This document shows positions 23,426 to 29,060 of a DNA stretch of 29,060 nucleotides, piece after piece. The notes under the pieces were generated by a model. The model did not search any database and had not been told where the DNA came from. It worked only from the letters and a program-made list of their open reading frames with translations. This DNA comes from an uncultured Prevotella sp. (GTDB lineage Bacteria; Bacteroidota; Bacteroidia; Bacteroidales; Bacteroidaceae), in NCBI GenBank assembly GCA_937916405.1, contig CALFUF010000084.1, positions 1-29,060 on the forward strand, in the 5' to 3' direction. Position 1 is the first letter of the stretch, and every line of letters begins with the position of its first letter. A program made the position numbers and the translations under genes.

Positions 23426-24649
23426 ATGAGCAGAAGCACATTTTCAGTACTGTTCTACGTGAACAGAGGTAAGGAGAAGAACGGCGTAGTGCCAGTGATG
23501 GGCAGGGTGACAATCAATGGAACCCAGAGCCAGTTCAGTTGTAAGAAGAGCATCCCGTTGACCCTATGGGATGCAAAGGGTAACTGTGCCAAAGGACGGA
23601 GCAAAGAAGCCTTGCAGTTGAACCGTGACCTTGACAACATCAAGGCACAGATCATCAAGCACTACCAGCATCTGTGTGACCGTGAGGCATTCGTGACGGC
23701 AGAGATGGTTCGCAACTCCTATCAGGGATTCGGCAGCGAGTATGAGACATTGCTCAACGCATTCGACAAGGACATCGCCAGTTTCAAGAAGCGTGTAGGC
23801 AAGGACAGGGTAGTAAGCACCCTGTGGGCAATGCAACTCTCCAGAAAGGACACGGCTTCGTTCATCGAATCCCATTATCGTCGTAAGGACATATCAATGC
23901 TGGAACTTACACCCGACTTTATCAAGGACTTTGCTGCCTACCTCAGCACGGAGCGAGGACTTGCGAGCGGCACTATCTGGCAACGCTGCATGTGGCTGAA
24001 GGGAGTCGTTATGAGGGCGCATTATAATGGCAAAATTCCCCGCAACCCGTTTGCACAGTTCCATATCAGCCCTAATTGCAAGGAACGTGAGTTCTTGACG
24101 GAGGATGAACTGAAACTGGTGATGACCCATGATTTTGAGGATGCTGACTTGGCCTTTGTCCGTGACATCTTCGTCTTTATCTGTTGGACGGCATTGGCTT
24201 TCGTGGACGTGAAGAACCTGACGACCGATGACATTGTGGACATCAACGGTGACAAGTGGATTGTGTCGCACCGCCACAAGACCAACGTACCCTACCAAGT
24301 GAAACTGATGGATGTCCCCTTGCAGATTATTGAGCGTTACAAGCACCTGCAGGAATACAAGTTCGTATTCGGCAAACTTAACTACTGGTCTATCTGCAAG
24401 AAGTTGAAGAAGGTAATTGCTGACTGCGGGATAGAGAAACAGATCAGCCTGCACTGCGGACGCCATTCATGGGCTACGCTCGCTTTATCGAAAGGCATGC
24501 CTATTGAGAGCGTGAGCCGTGTATTGGGGCATACGAATATCGTTACGACTCAGATCTACGCCCGTATCACCTCCCAGAAATTGAATGACGACCTGACGAT
24601 GCTTGGCGACAAACTTAACAAATCATTCAGTAACATCAAAATGGCGTAA
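23426..24649 (+). CDS. Tyrosine recombinase (integrase) of a Bacteroidales mobile element (407 aa)
   Basis: The order is the usual one for Bacteroidetes element integrases: an arm-binding N-terminus (FSVLFYVNRGKEKNG), a SAM-like core-binding domain (about 110-215) and a C-terminal catalytic domain. The catalytic set includes Lys in the HKT of the beta-hairpin, His343 and Arg346 (LHCGRHSWATLAL), His369 (LGHTN) and the nucleophile Tyr378 (QIYARI). The first arginine of the family is replaced: the segment reads CWTALAFVDVKNL, with Ala at that place. The CTnDOT integrase likewise lacks it, so activity is still likely. The enzyme would catalyse integration and excision of the element to its right. 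It is followed after 4 bp by a RhuM-like gene, probably in the same transcript. Confidence 0.9.
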   Translation: MSRSTFSVLFYVNRGKEKNGVVPVMGRVTINGTQSQFSCKKSIPLTLWDAKGNCAKGRSKEALQLNRDLDNIKAQIIKHYQHLCDREAFVTAEMVRNSYQGFGSEYETLLNAFDKDIASFKKRVGKDRVVSTLWAMQLSRKDTASFIESHYRRKDISMLELTPDFIKDFAAYLSTERGLASGTIWQRCMWLKGVVMRAHYNGKIPRNPFAQFHISPNCKEREFLTEDELKLVMTHDFEDADLAFVRDIFVFICWTALAFVDVKNLTTDDIVDINGDKWIVSHRHKTNVPYQVKLMDVPLQIIERYKHLQEYKFVFGKLNYWSICKKLKKVIADCGIEKQISLHCGRHSWATLALSKGMPIESVSRVLGHTNIVTTQIYARITSQKLNDDLTMLGDKLNKSFSNIKMA

Positions 24650-24653
24650 GATT

Positions 24654-25025
24654 ATGGAGCAGAGAAATATTATTAAGTGGAGTGAACATAGTGAGTACAC
24701 TGAACTGACTATACCGAGTGGAGAGATTTGGATGAGTGAGTCCGATTTGGTTGACCTCTTTGGCGTATTCATACCCAAACTGCGTAACACCATACAGATT
24801 CTCTACAAAGAAGAACTGATAAGACCCTACGAGGCAGAGCGGACTATCAGGCAGAAGCATAACCTACACCTTACTGTATATAATATGGAAGTGGTCATGC
24901 TACTTGCCTTTCGTCTCAATTCCTATCAGGCAAGGGCAGTCCGCAGGGAACTGACGGAACGTATCAGCCGTGACCACAAGCCCTTTGAGGTTGTCATGAC
25001 TGCCGTTAAGGGTGGGAAGGAGTAA
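24654..25025 (+). CDS. RhuM-like DNA-binding-domain protein (123 aa)
   Basis: The ATG at 24654 follows the integrase stop by 4 bp and is preferred to an in-frame ATG at 24603 lying inside the integrase. The pattern GEIWMSESDLVDLFGV, then a central 'IRQKHNLHLTVYNMEVVMLL' and AFRLNSYQARAVRREL, parallels the N-terminal domain of RhuM-type proteins, which pairs a short beta-hairpin and HTH with a YN-D-V motif. Such small versions often accompany integrases in Bacteroides elements. Its function is unknown; a role in control of integration or excision is a guess. The terminator at 25050-25090 ends the transcript. Confidence 0.6.
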   Translation: MEQRNIIKWSEHSEYTELTIPSGEIWMSESDLVDLFGVFIPKLRNTIQILYKEELIRPYEAERTIRQKHNLHLTVYNMEVVMLLAFRLNSYQARAVRRELTERISRDHKPFEVVMTAVKGGKE

Positions 25026-25049
25026 TTATCCTATCCCATATACGAAAGC

Positions 25050-25090
25050 AGAAAGACGGATGATCTGACAACCAGAACATCCGCCTTTCT
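25050..25090. terminator. Hairpin terminator between convergent units
   Basis: AGAAAGACGGATG (25050-25062) pairs with CATCCGCCTTTCT (25078-25090) with one mismatch and is followed by TTCTGTTACTTT on the plus strand. It serves the integrase transcript and may also stop the opposing HTH transcript. Confidence 0.65.
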
Positions 25091-25143
25091 TTCTGTTACT
25101 TTCTCTTACCAGGCTTCTTTCTTTTGGAGCAATGCCACGAAAA

Positions 25144-25452
25144 CTATCCGTCATTCCTTGTCCTGCTTGCCGGATGGTAACCTTTCTGAAGAAGAGCCTC
25201 CAGGTCACTCTCACGATAGAGCACCTTACCGCCTAACAAGACGAAAGGAATCCTGCCATTGGAGCGATATTCCTGTAATGTCCGACGGCTTATCTTTAGT
25301 GCCTGTGAGGTCTCTTCATCCGTCAGATAGCGCTCACCGTTTAGCATGGGACGGTAGCTATCCGTCACCTGCCTGCACAGACTCTGCAACTCATTCATAG
25401 TGTCCTTTAGTCTCTTGACAGCTGGGTTCTGTGATAAAATCAGTTCATTCAT
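25144..25452 (-). CDS. Excisionase-like HTH_17 protein (102 aa)
   Basis: A MerR/excisionase-type winged helix lies at about residues 42-91 (YLTDEETSQALKISRRTLQE, then YRSNGRIPFVLLGGKVLYRESDLEALL). Such HTH_17 proteins in Bacteroidales elements act as excisionases or regulators of excision and transfer genes. It is encoded 32 bp after a second gene of the same family (25485-25814) and probably co-transcribed with it. The N-terminal 40 residues are helical. The gene runs opposite to the integrase. Confidence 0.8.
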   Translation of the reverse strand: MNELILSQNPAVKRLKDTMNELQSLCRQVTDSYRPMLNGERYLTDEETSQALKISRRTLQEYRSNGRIPFVLLGGKVLYRESDLEALLQKGYHPASRTRNDG

Positions 25453-25484
25453 AAAAGATACTTTCTTTAGTTCCTATACTCTGT

Positions 25485-25814
25485 TTACTTGTCACTCTTG
25501 TTGCGCTTACGCCAGATGGCATCCTTCTTGTAGTCCTCCACGTCCGTCAGGATGGCTTGCACATCCTCAGGCTTATAGAAATACTTCCCATCAATCTTGG
25601 AATATGCCAGTTTCCCGTTGTCACGGAAGGTCTGCAAGGTTCTTGGGCTGATCTGCAACGTATCACATATATACTTGCTGTCCACCCACTTTCCAAGACG
25701 CTTGTCGGTGTCTGCGCCCCTGTTAAGCATTCTTTTCATTTCTGCGGCAAACTTTTCGAAGTCCGCCTGCATGTCATAGAACGTCTCGCGTTCAATTCCT
25801 ACTAATTCTAACAT
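25485..25814 (-). CDS. Excisionase-like HTH_17 protein (109 aa)
   Basis: The HTH_17 motif lies at about residues 43-94 (WVDSKYICDTLQISPRTLQT, then FRDNGKLAYSKIDGKYFYKPEDV), with the same layout as the neighbouring 102-aa protein, so the two are paralogues. A paired set of this kind is typical of Bacteroides conjugative and mobilizable transposons, where it controls excision. It is the first gene of the pair. A -7 box lies at 25869-25876 and a direct repeat of ACAAGTTGTCA at 25898-25921 sits at the -33 place, which suggests repression or autoregulation. Confidence 0.8.
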   Translation of the reverse strand: MLELVGIERETFYDMQADFEKFAAEMKRMLNRGADTDKRLGKWVDSKYICDTLQISPRTLQTFRDNGKLAYSKIDGKYFYKPEDVQAILTDVEDYKKDAIWRKRNKSDK

Positions 25815-25868
25815 TCTTTTTATCTCCTATTTTTATTATTGTTTGTTACTATTCTCTTTTTCTGTCGG

Positions 25869-26173
25869 CAAAGGTATGTCTTTGTTCTGATAGCGAATGA
25901 CAAGTTGTCAACAAGTTGTCATAGGATTTTCAGAGGTTTTACCCTTTTATCCCTATTTGATGATGCAAAAGTAGGGCTTTGGTCTGAGCCATGTCCGCAA
26001 CTTACTAGGAAGTTGTGCCGATTTTTAACCGGACTTTAACACTTGCCGATGCAAAAGTATCGCATTTCTTCCGTCCGGCAAAGGTTCGCTTACCCCATGA
26101 CGATATACGGCTTCACACTGGCAGCATTTGTCACCTCGCCACTATCAGGTTTCTTTTTTCGGGTACAAAGATA
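25869..26173 (-). promoter_or_regulatory. Upstream region of the HTH genes with several -7 boxes and an operator-like repeat
   Basis: On the minus strand -7-like boxes occur at 25869-25876 (TACCTTTG), 25966-25973 and 26052-26059 (both TACTTTTG), and 26166-26173 (TATCTTTG). Only the third has a well-spaced -33 (TTTG at 26079-26082, 19 bp). ACAAGTTGTCA is repeated with a 12-bp period at 25898-25921. The stretch 26174-26417 shows no gene; four scattered YTGGCAG motifs (26118, 26242, 26335, 26418) have no regular spacing. Confidence 0.45.
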
Positions 26174-26417
26174 TGCAGTCAGATTCTGTTACCCATCATA
26201 GTTTCACCCCTTGGCTGCAAGTGGCGGTGTAATGTCTGCAACTGGCAGTTAGCATAATGTTGTCAGCATAGTTTTCAAGGTTTACATATCCAACAGGGAC
26301 AACACACAGAATCTGCTCATTACAGCAAATCCACTTGGCAGAATATAGAAACAATCACATGCTTCAAAGGTAATTTGCAGGTGCAGTCAGCAAAATGGGG
26401 CAGCAGAATCCAATCGC

Positions 26418-26448
26418 TTGGCAGTAATGACAGAGCATACTACTTTTG
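26418..26448 (+). promoter_or_regulatory. Promoter of the DUF3408 gene
   Basis: TTG (26418-26420) and TACTTTTG (26441-26448) are 20 bp apart on the plus strand, with a leader of about 60 nt to the ATG at 26513. Confidence 0.7.
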
Positions 26449-26512
26449 CACACGATAATCGGTCAGCAGTGCAAACTCTGACCATAGTAGTAACTTAAAT
26501 AATGTATGTATT

Positions 26513-26947
26513 ATGAGCATTAAAAACAACGAGACCAAAGAGAGTGAGATGCAGTTCAGCGACGAGAGACTGAAGGACTTCATCCCGACTTCGAAATCCC
26601 ATGAGGACGGTGAGAGTCTTGCCAAGGTTGCCGAACAGGTGGCCAGTGAAAGATTCCCAAAGGACACTCCGCCAAGAAAAGAAGAAACCGTGACCGTTGC
26701 CCATCGTGTGAGCAGCAAGCAGCGCAAACTATCCCTTGACGAGTATCGGGCAACCTTCCTCCAAGTGCCGAGAATCGTCAACCGCCGTCCCGTGTTCGTC
26801 AGTGAGGATGTCCGCCAACAACTTGACCTGATAGTCCTTCGCCTGTCTGAGACGCGACGGATGAGTGTCACGGGACTACTGGAAAACATCTGCCGACACC
26901 ACATCGAGACGTACAAGGACGACATCGAGCAGTGGCGTAAATTGTGA
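26513..26947 (+). CDS. DUF3408 family protein of a conjugative or mobilizable element (144 aa)
   Basis: The C-terminal part follows the DUF3408 pattern: LDEYRATFLQVPRIVNRRPV, FVSEDVRQQLDLIV, RRMSVTGLLENICRHH and DIEQWRKL. These proteins are carried by Bacteroides conjugative transposons near the transfer or mobilization genes. The conserved half looks like a ribbon-helix-helix-type DNA-binding region, and the N-terminal half is polar and poorly conserved. No relaxase or transfer gene follows, so the neighbourhood is incomplete. The 144-aa length is normal. The gene has its own promoter. Confidence 0.8.
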   Translation: MSIKNNETKESEMQFSDERLKDFIPTSKSHEDGESLAKVAEQVASERFPKDTPPRKEETVTVAHRVSSKQRKLSLDEYRATFLQVPRIVNRRPVFVSEDVRQQLDLIVLRLSETRRMSVTGLLENICRHHIETYKDDIEQWRKL

Positions 26948-27096
26948 ATGATAAGACCAGACCGATGGGCGACGGGAGCGATTTCAACGCTGAAAGCGGT
27001 GAGCCACGGAAAACGTTGTTTGGTGTGGAAGCAAGGTTCTTTGACGGGCAAAGCGGCAAAGCCGAGCGGTGTTTTCGTAACCCGAAAACTGCCTTG
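26948..27096 (+). other. Non-coding stretch with a hairpin at the end of the DUF3408 unit
   Basis: Two overlapping open frames (from 26944 GTG and 26948 ATG) are composed of low-complexity basic residues and look non-coding. GTTTTCG (27071-27077) and CGAAAAC (27083-27089) form a hairpin with a 5-nt loop, directly before the point where an acetyltransferase fragment begins on the other strand. It may be a terminator or an element end. Confidence 0.4.
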
Positions 27097-27222
27097 CTCC
27101 TTTTCGTGTATGAAGTCATCCATCTCTTGGATGCCACAATAAAAATTTGAAAGAATTGATACATCATCAATTCTTTCAAAGACTAAATCCGTGAACACCG
27201 TTTCGTTATTTCCAGACTGCAT
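27097..27222 (-). pseudogene. GNAT acetyltransferase, N-terminal fragment (about 42 aa)
   Basis: The frame from ATG 27222 gives VFTDLVFERIDDVSILSNFY, then CGIQEMDDFIHEK, which is the opening of a Bacteroidales GNAT family acetyltransferase. After that the frame continues into unrelated sequence antisense to the DUF3408 gene, so the acetyl-CoA-binding region is missing. The break lies at about 27097, next to the hairpin of the mobile unit, so the gene was probably interrupted by insertion or deletion. Confidence 0.6.
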
Positions 27223-27340
27223 TGTATTTTTTCAATACCTTTTCTGAACGGCGGACACTTTCTCTCTCCGACTGATTCAATTTCCCAGAACGGGCACGCA
27301 TCAGCGCTTCACGAAGTTCTTTCGCGAATTGGCCTGTAAT
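27206..27340 (-). pseudogene. 3' fragment of an unidentified gene
   Basis: A frame without a proper start encodes ITGQFAKELREALMRARSGK followed by LNQSERESVRRSEKVLKKYN and ends at a TAA at 27206-27208, overlapping the GNAT start by 17 bp. The basic, helical composition and the overlap suggest it was the upstream partner of the GNAT gene, which could have been an acetyltransferase toxin-antitoxin-like pair. An internal ATG would give only 31 residues. The family is not recognised. Confidence 0.4.
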
Positions 27341-27842
27341 CTTCGGGGTGTATCACTTGACCGCTACGAATCTCGCCGGTCTGACGATCAATGGCAATAA
27401 CAGCTTTCGAGTGGTTGCCGCCCGCCGAGATACCCACTTCGTGAAGGGCATTGAGCGACAGGTCGTCACCTGCAACAGTCACCTCCTCGCGCCCTTGTAG
27501 AATCTCCAAGGCTTTCTTGTAAAGTTCCGAAAGTTGGGAACTACGTTCTTGCCCGACTTTCTCGGCAGGCTCAAACTCTAATGCACCCATACCTCGCTTG
27601 CCGATGAAGAGTAACTTGTCCACCGAAGTAATCTCTGATGCGCGTATTCCATTCTCGGCAGCCCAGGCGTCGAACACGGCATTACCCCATCGGCCAGGCA
27701 GAGAGTCTGCAATGAAGGCTGGCAATCCGCTGAAGATGTCATCGTTGGCCAGTCCGTAGATGGGCAGGCGGTTACGTGGATTCTTGATGGATGCAGAGAG
27801 TGGGGCGATATCAACTCCTAAAAGATACCGATGAGATGACAC
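27309..27842 (-). pseudogene. hipA: HipA-like kinase, N-terminal subdomain fragment
   Basis: The translation matches the N-terminal subdomain of HipA: FSGLPAFIADSLPGRWGNAV, then IGKRGMGALEF, and later VGISAGGNHSKAVIAID followed by TGEIRSGQV. HipA is a Ser/Thr kinase toxin that phosphorylates glutamyl-tRNA synthetase. The family length is about 400-440 aa. Here the frame stops soon after residue 160, before the kinase catalytic loop, and merges near 27340 with an unrelated gene end. The 5' end also lacks the usual opening and no HipB antitoxin is next to it. The fragment is certainly inactive as a kinase. Confidence 0.7.
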
Positions 27843-27931
27843 TGAAGACCTAAGATTAACCGGTCCCGACCGTTTTGCCGAGGCTTGACCGACCGCCCGC
27901 AGGGTGGTGGCATAAGCGCCAAGGCAAAACT

Positions 27932-28237
27932 ATGAACAAAATGAAAAACAGAGAACTGCTGGCCATGCTGCTGGCAGAAGTAAGAGAATTGAAGGCCCAA
28001 GTCGCTGAACTAGGGCAAGTGAAAAACCAGGAAGAGAGCAGCAAGTTGTCGTTCGACTTCAGTAAGATCCAGAAACAGGAGGTGATGATGTGCTTCGTCG
28101 AATTGTACGAACGTTTCGCCATCTTCGGGACGAAGGACCATCTACAGACATTCCTGTCAGAACAGACCAATCTCGGCACAAAGGCATCCGTTGACAAGCT
28201 CTACAACCGGTGCATGAAGTTACGGCTTCGAAAGTGA
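27932..28237 (+). CDS. Mobile-element-associated protein of unknown function (101 aa)
   Basis: ATG 27932 (MNKMKNRELLAMLLAEVREL) is preferred to an in-frame start at 27875 whose extension is Pro/Trp-rich and unlike the rest. Residues about 5-30 form a short coiled coil, and the remainder is helical and polar (FVELYERFAIFGTKDHLQTF). I do not recognise a family. It lies 107 bp before the AAA ATPase gene, which has its own promoter, and after the decayed HipA fragment. A role in regulation or DNA handling of the element is possible, but nothing shows it. Confidence 0.6.
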   Translation: MNKMKNRELLAMLLAEVRELKAQVAELGQVKNQEESSKLSFDFSKIQKQEVMMCFVELYERFAIFGTKDHLQTFLSEQTNLGTKASVDKLYNRCMKLRLRK

Positions 28238-28258
28238 CATTGAAGTGACATCGTTTTC

Positions 28259-28289
28259 TTGGCTGTCTCGCGATATTGACGTAACTTTG
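28259..28289 (+). promoter_or_regulatory. Promoter of the AAA ATPase gene
   Basis: TTG (28259-28261) and TAACTTTG (28282-28289) are 20 bp apart, 55 bp before the ATG at 28345. Confidence 0.7.
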
Positions 28290-28344
28290 CCCTGTCATCG
28301 CGAGGACAGATATAGAGAAATTAACGAACAATTGAAAGCAAGAC

Positions 28345-29022
28345 ATGGACAATCAGGAATTGATCACGGGGGCGCTCAGCCAGGCTGGGCAACCCACAAC
28401 CGTCACACCCGAAGAGAACACCCTTGAGCTGCTGCGTATCACCCCGGAGAAGCAGCTGAAGCCGATGGACTTCCTTTTCAGGCTGTTCGGCAAGCCGTGT
28501 TTTCCGCGCGGCGAGCTGGTGGCCGTCACTGGCAAGGCCAAGAGCGGCAAGACCTTCCTGTCTTCGATGCTGATGGCCTGCTCTACGGTCCGCGACGTAC
28601 TCTCGTTCCACCGCGAGCGTGAGGAGCCGCTGCGCGTGCTGTGGTACGACACGGAGCAGAGCGACGAGTCGACGCAGGACATCATGAGGCACCGCCTGAT
28701 GCCGATGACGGGCGGAGACGTCAGCCGGATTGACGTCTTCAACGTGCGGTGCCTCCCCTGGAAGCAGCGGCGCGAACTGCTGGGCGTGGCCGTCGGCAGC
28801 TGCAATCCCGACCTGGTCATCGTCGACGGCATCCGCGACCTGGTGAACGACATCAACGACGGTGTGCTGGCGCAGGAGGTCATGGAGGAGCTGATGAAGC
28901 TGGCCGCCGACAGGAAGTGCTGCATCACGTGCATCCTGCACCAGAACAAGGGCTCGGAGGACAAAGTCATCGAGAGGCACGATAAGAACCGGCTCACCTA
29001 CTACGGTGCAGCCCCCTTCTGA
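28345..29022 (+). CDS. RepA/KaiC-like AAA ATPase, apparently truncated (225 aa)
   Basis: The Walker A motif is GKAKSGKT, within LVAVTGKAKSGKTFLSSMLM. LWYDTEQS and the Walker B strand DLVIVDGIRDLVND follow, then CCITCILHQNKGSEDK. This fits the AAA_25/RepA-like ATPases found in Bacteroides mobile elements, which take part in element replication or transfer. Family members are usually around 330-350 aa. Here the sequence leaves the family pattern after GSEDK and ends 18 residues later, just before a GC-rich palindrome, so a 3' truncation is likely. The gene is clearly richer in G and C, with many GC-ending codons, than its neighbours, which points to recent transfer. Confidence 0.75.
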   Translation: MDNQELITGALSQAGQPTTVTPEENTLELLRITPEKQLKPMDFLFRLFGKPCFPRGELVAVTGKAKSGKTFLSSMLMACSTVRDVLSFHREREEPLRVLWYDTEQSDESTQDIMRHRLMPMTGGDVSRIDVFNVRCLPWKQRRELLGVAVGSCNPDLVIVDGIRDLVNDINDGVLAQEVMEELMKLAADRKCCITCILHQNKGSEDKVIERHDKNRLTYYGAAPF

Positions 29023-29046
29023 GGCCTCACCCCCTCTTATATCTGT

Positions 29047-29060
29047 CCCCCTTAAGGGGG
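29047..29060. repeat. GC-rich palindrome at the window edge
   Basis: CCCCCTTAAGGGGG is a perfect palindrome related in style to the repeats at 661-690 and 19791-19819. The element is cut by the end of the window. Confidence 0.4.

Noticed and set aside
26118..26424. Four YTGGCAG motifs as replication iterons
   Set aside because: Their spacing is irregular (124, 93 and 83 bp) and the motif is too short to separate from chance.
26944..27150. A GTG-started 68-codon frame overlapping the DUF3408 stop
   Set aside because: It crosses a hairpin and then runs antisense to the GNAT fragment, and a second frame over the same stretch is equally open.
26440..27222. A 260-codon minus-strand frame as one protein
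   Set aside because: Only the first 42 codons resemble a protein family (GNAT). The rest is antisense to the DUF3408 gene.
28321..28980. A 219-codon minus-strand frame
   Set aside because: High GC leaves several frames open here. Only the plus-strand frame has Walker motifs and a promoter.

Overview
The window reads as chromosomal DNA from a member of Bacteroidales, most probably Prevotella or a close relative. Three things point there. Most promoters fit the Bacteroidetes -33 TTG / -7 TAnnTTTG pattern with a 19-20 bp spacer. Shine-Dalgarno sequences are mostly absent. Several secreted proteins end in a short 'Y.L.G..V...GIYI.NGKK' tail. No rRNA, tRNA or CRISPR was found.

Region 1 (about 1-17.6 kb, all on the minus strand) is a locus for breaking down beta-1,3-glucan (laminarin, callose or fungal glucan). 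In transcription order it holds a secreted glucan-binding-like protein, a GH16 laminarinase with three C-terminal copies of the same type of binding module, a GH128 endo-beta-1,3-glucanase, two very large multi-module secreted proteins (933 and 1170 aa), and the first part of a GH81 endo-beta-1,3-glucanase that runs off the window. Each large protein is followed by a tiny paralogous peptide gene (47 and 57 aa) and then by a near-identical terminator hairpin. The three leading genes share a 38-45 bp upstream element placed 117-118 bp from the -7 box, so they look like one regulon. No SusC/SusD pair, enzyme-linked regulator or transporter is inside the window.

Accessory modules sit between these units: a HigB/HigA-type toxin-antitoxin pair (11.0-11.7 kb), a small membrane-protein gene with an overlapping 32-codon ORF, a PIN-type toxin-antitoxin pair whose toxin is truncated, and an AAA ATPase/DUF4143 gene inside a cassette bounded by roughly 107-120 bp inverted repeats (4.5-6.55 kb).

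Region 2 (17.8-22.9 kb) looks like ordinary chromosome: an AqpZ-like water channel, a YqiA-like esterase fused to a degenerate 5'-nucleotidase-like domain, and a 1003-aa protein with two receiver-like domains and a PEP/pyruvate-binding (PPDK_N) domain, preceded by tandem promoter-like units.

Region 3 (23.4-29.06 kb) is an integrated mobile element or a mosaic of element pieces: tyrosine integrase, a RhuM-like protein, two excisionase-like HTH proteins, a DUF3408 protein, a 101-aa unknown protein and a GC-rich AAA ATPase that seems cut short. Between them lie remnants of a GNAT acetyltransferase, an unknown gene and HipA.
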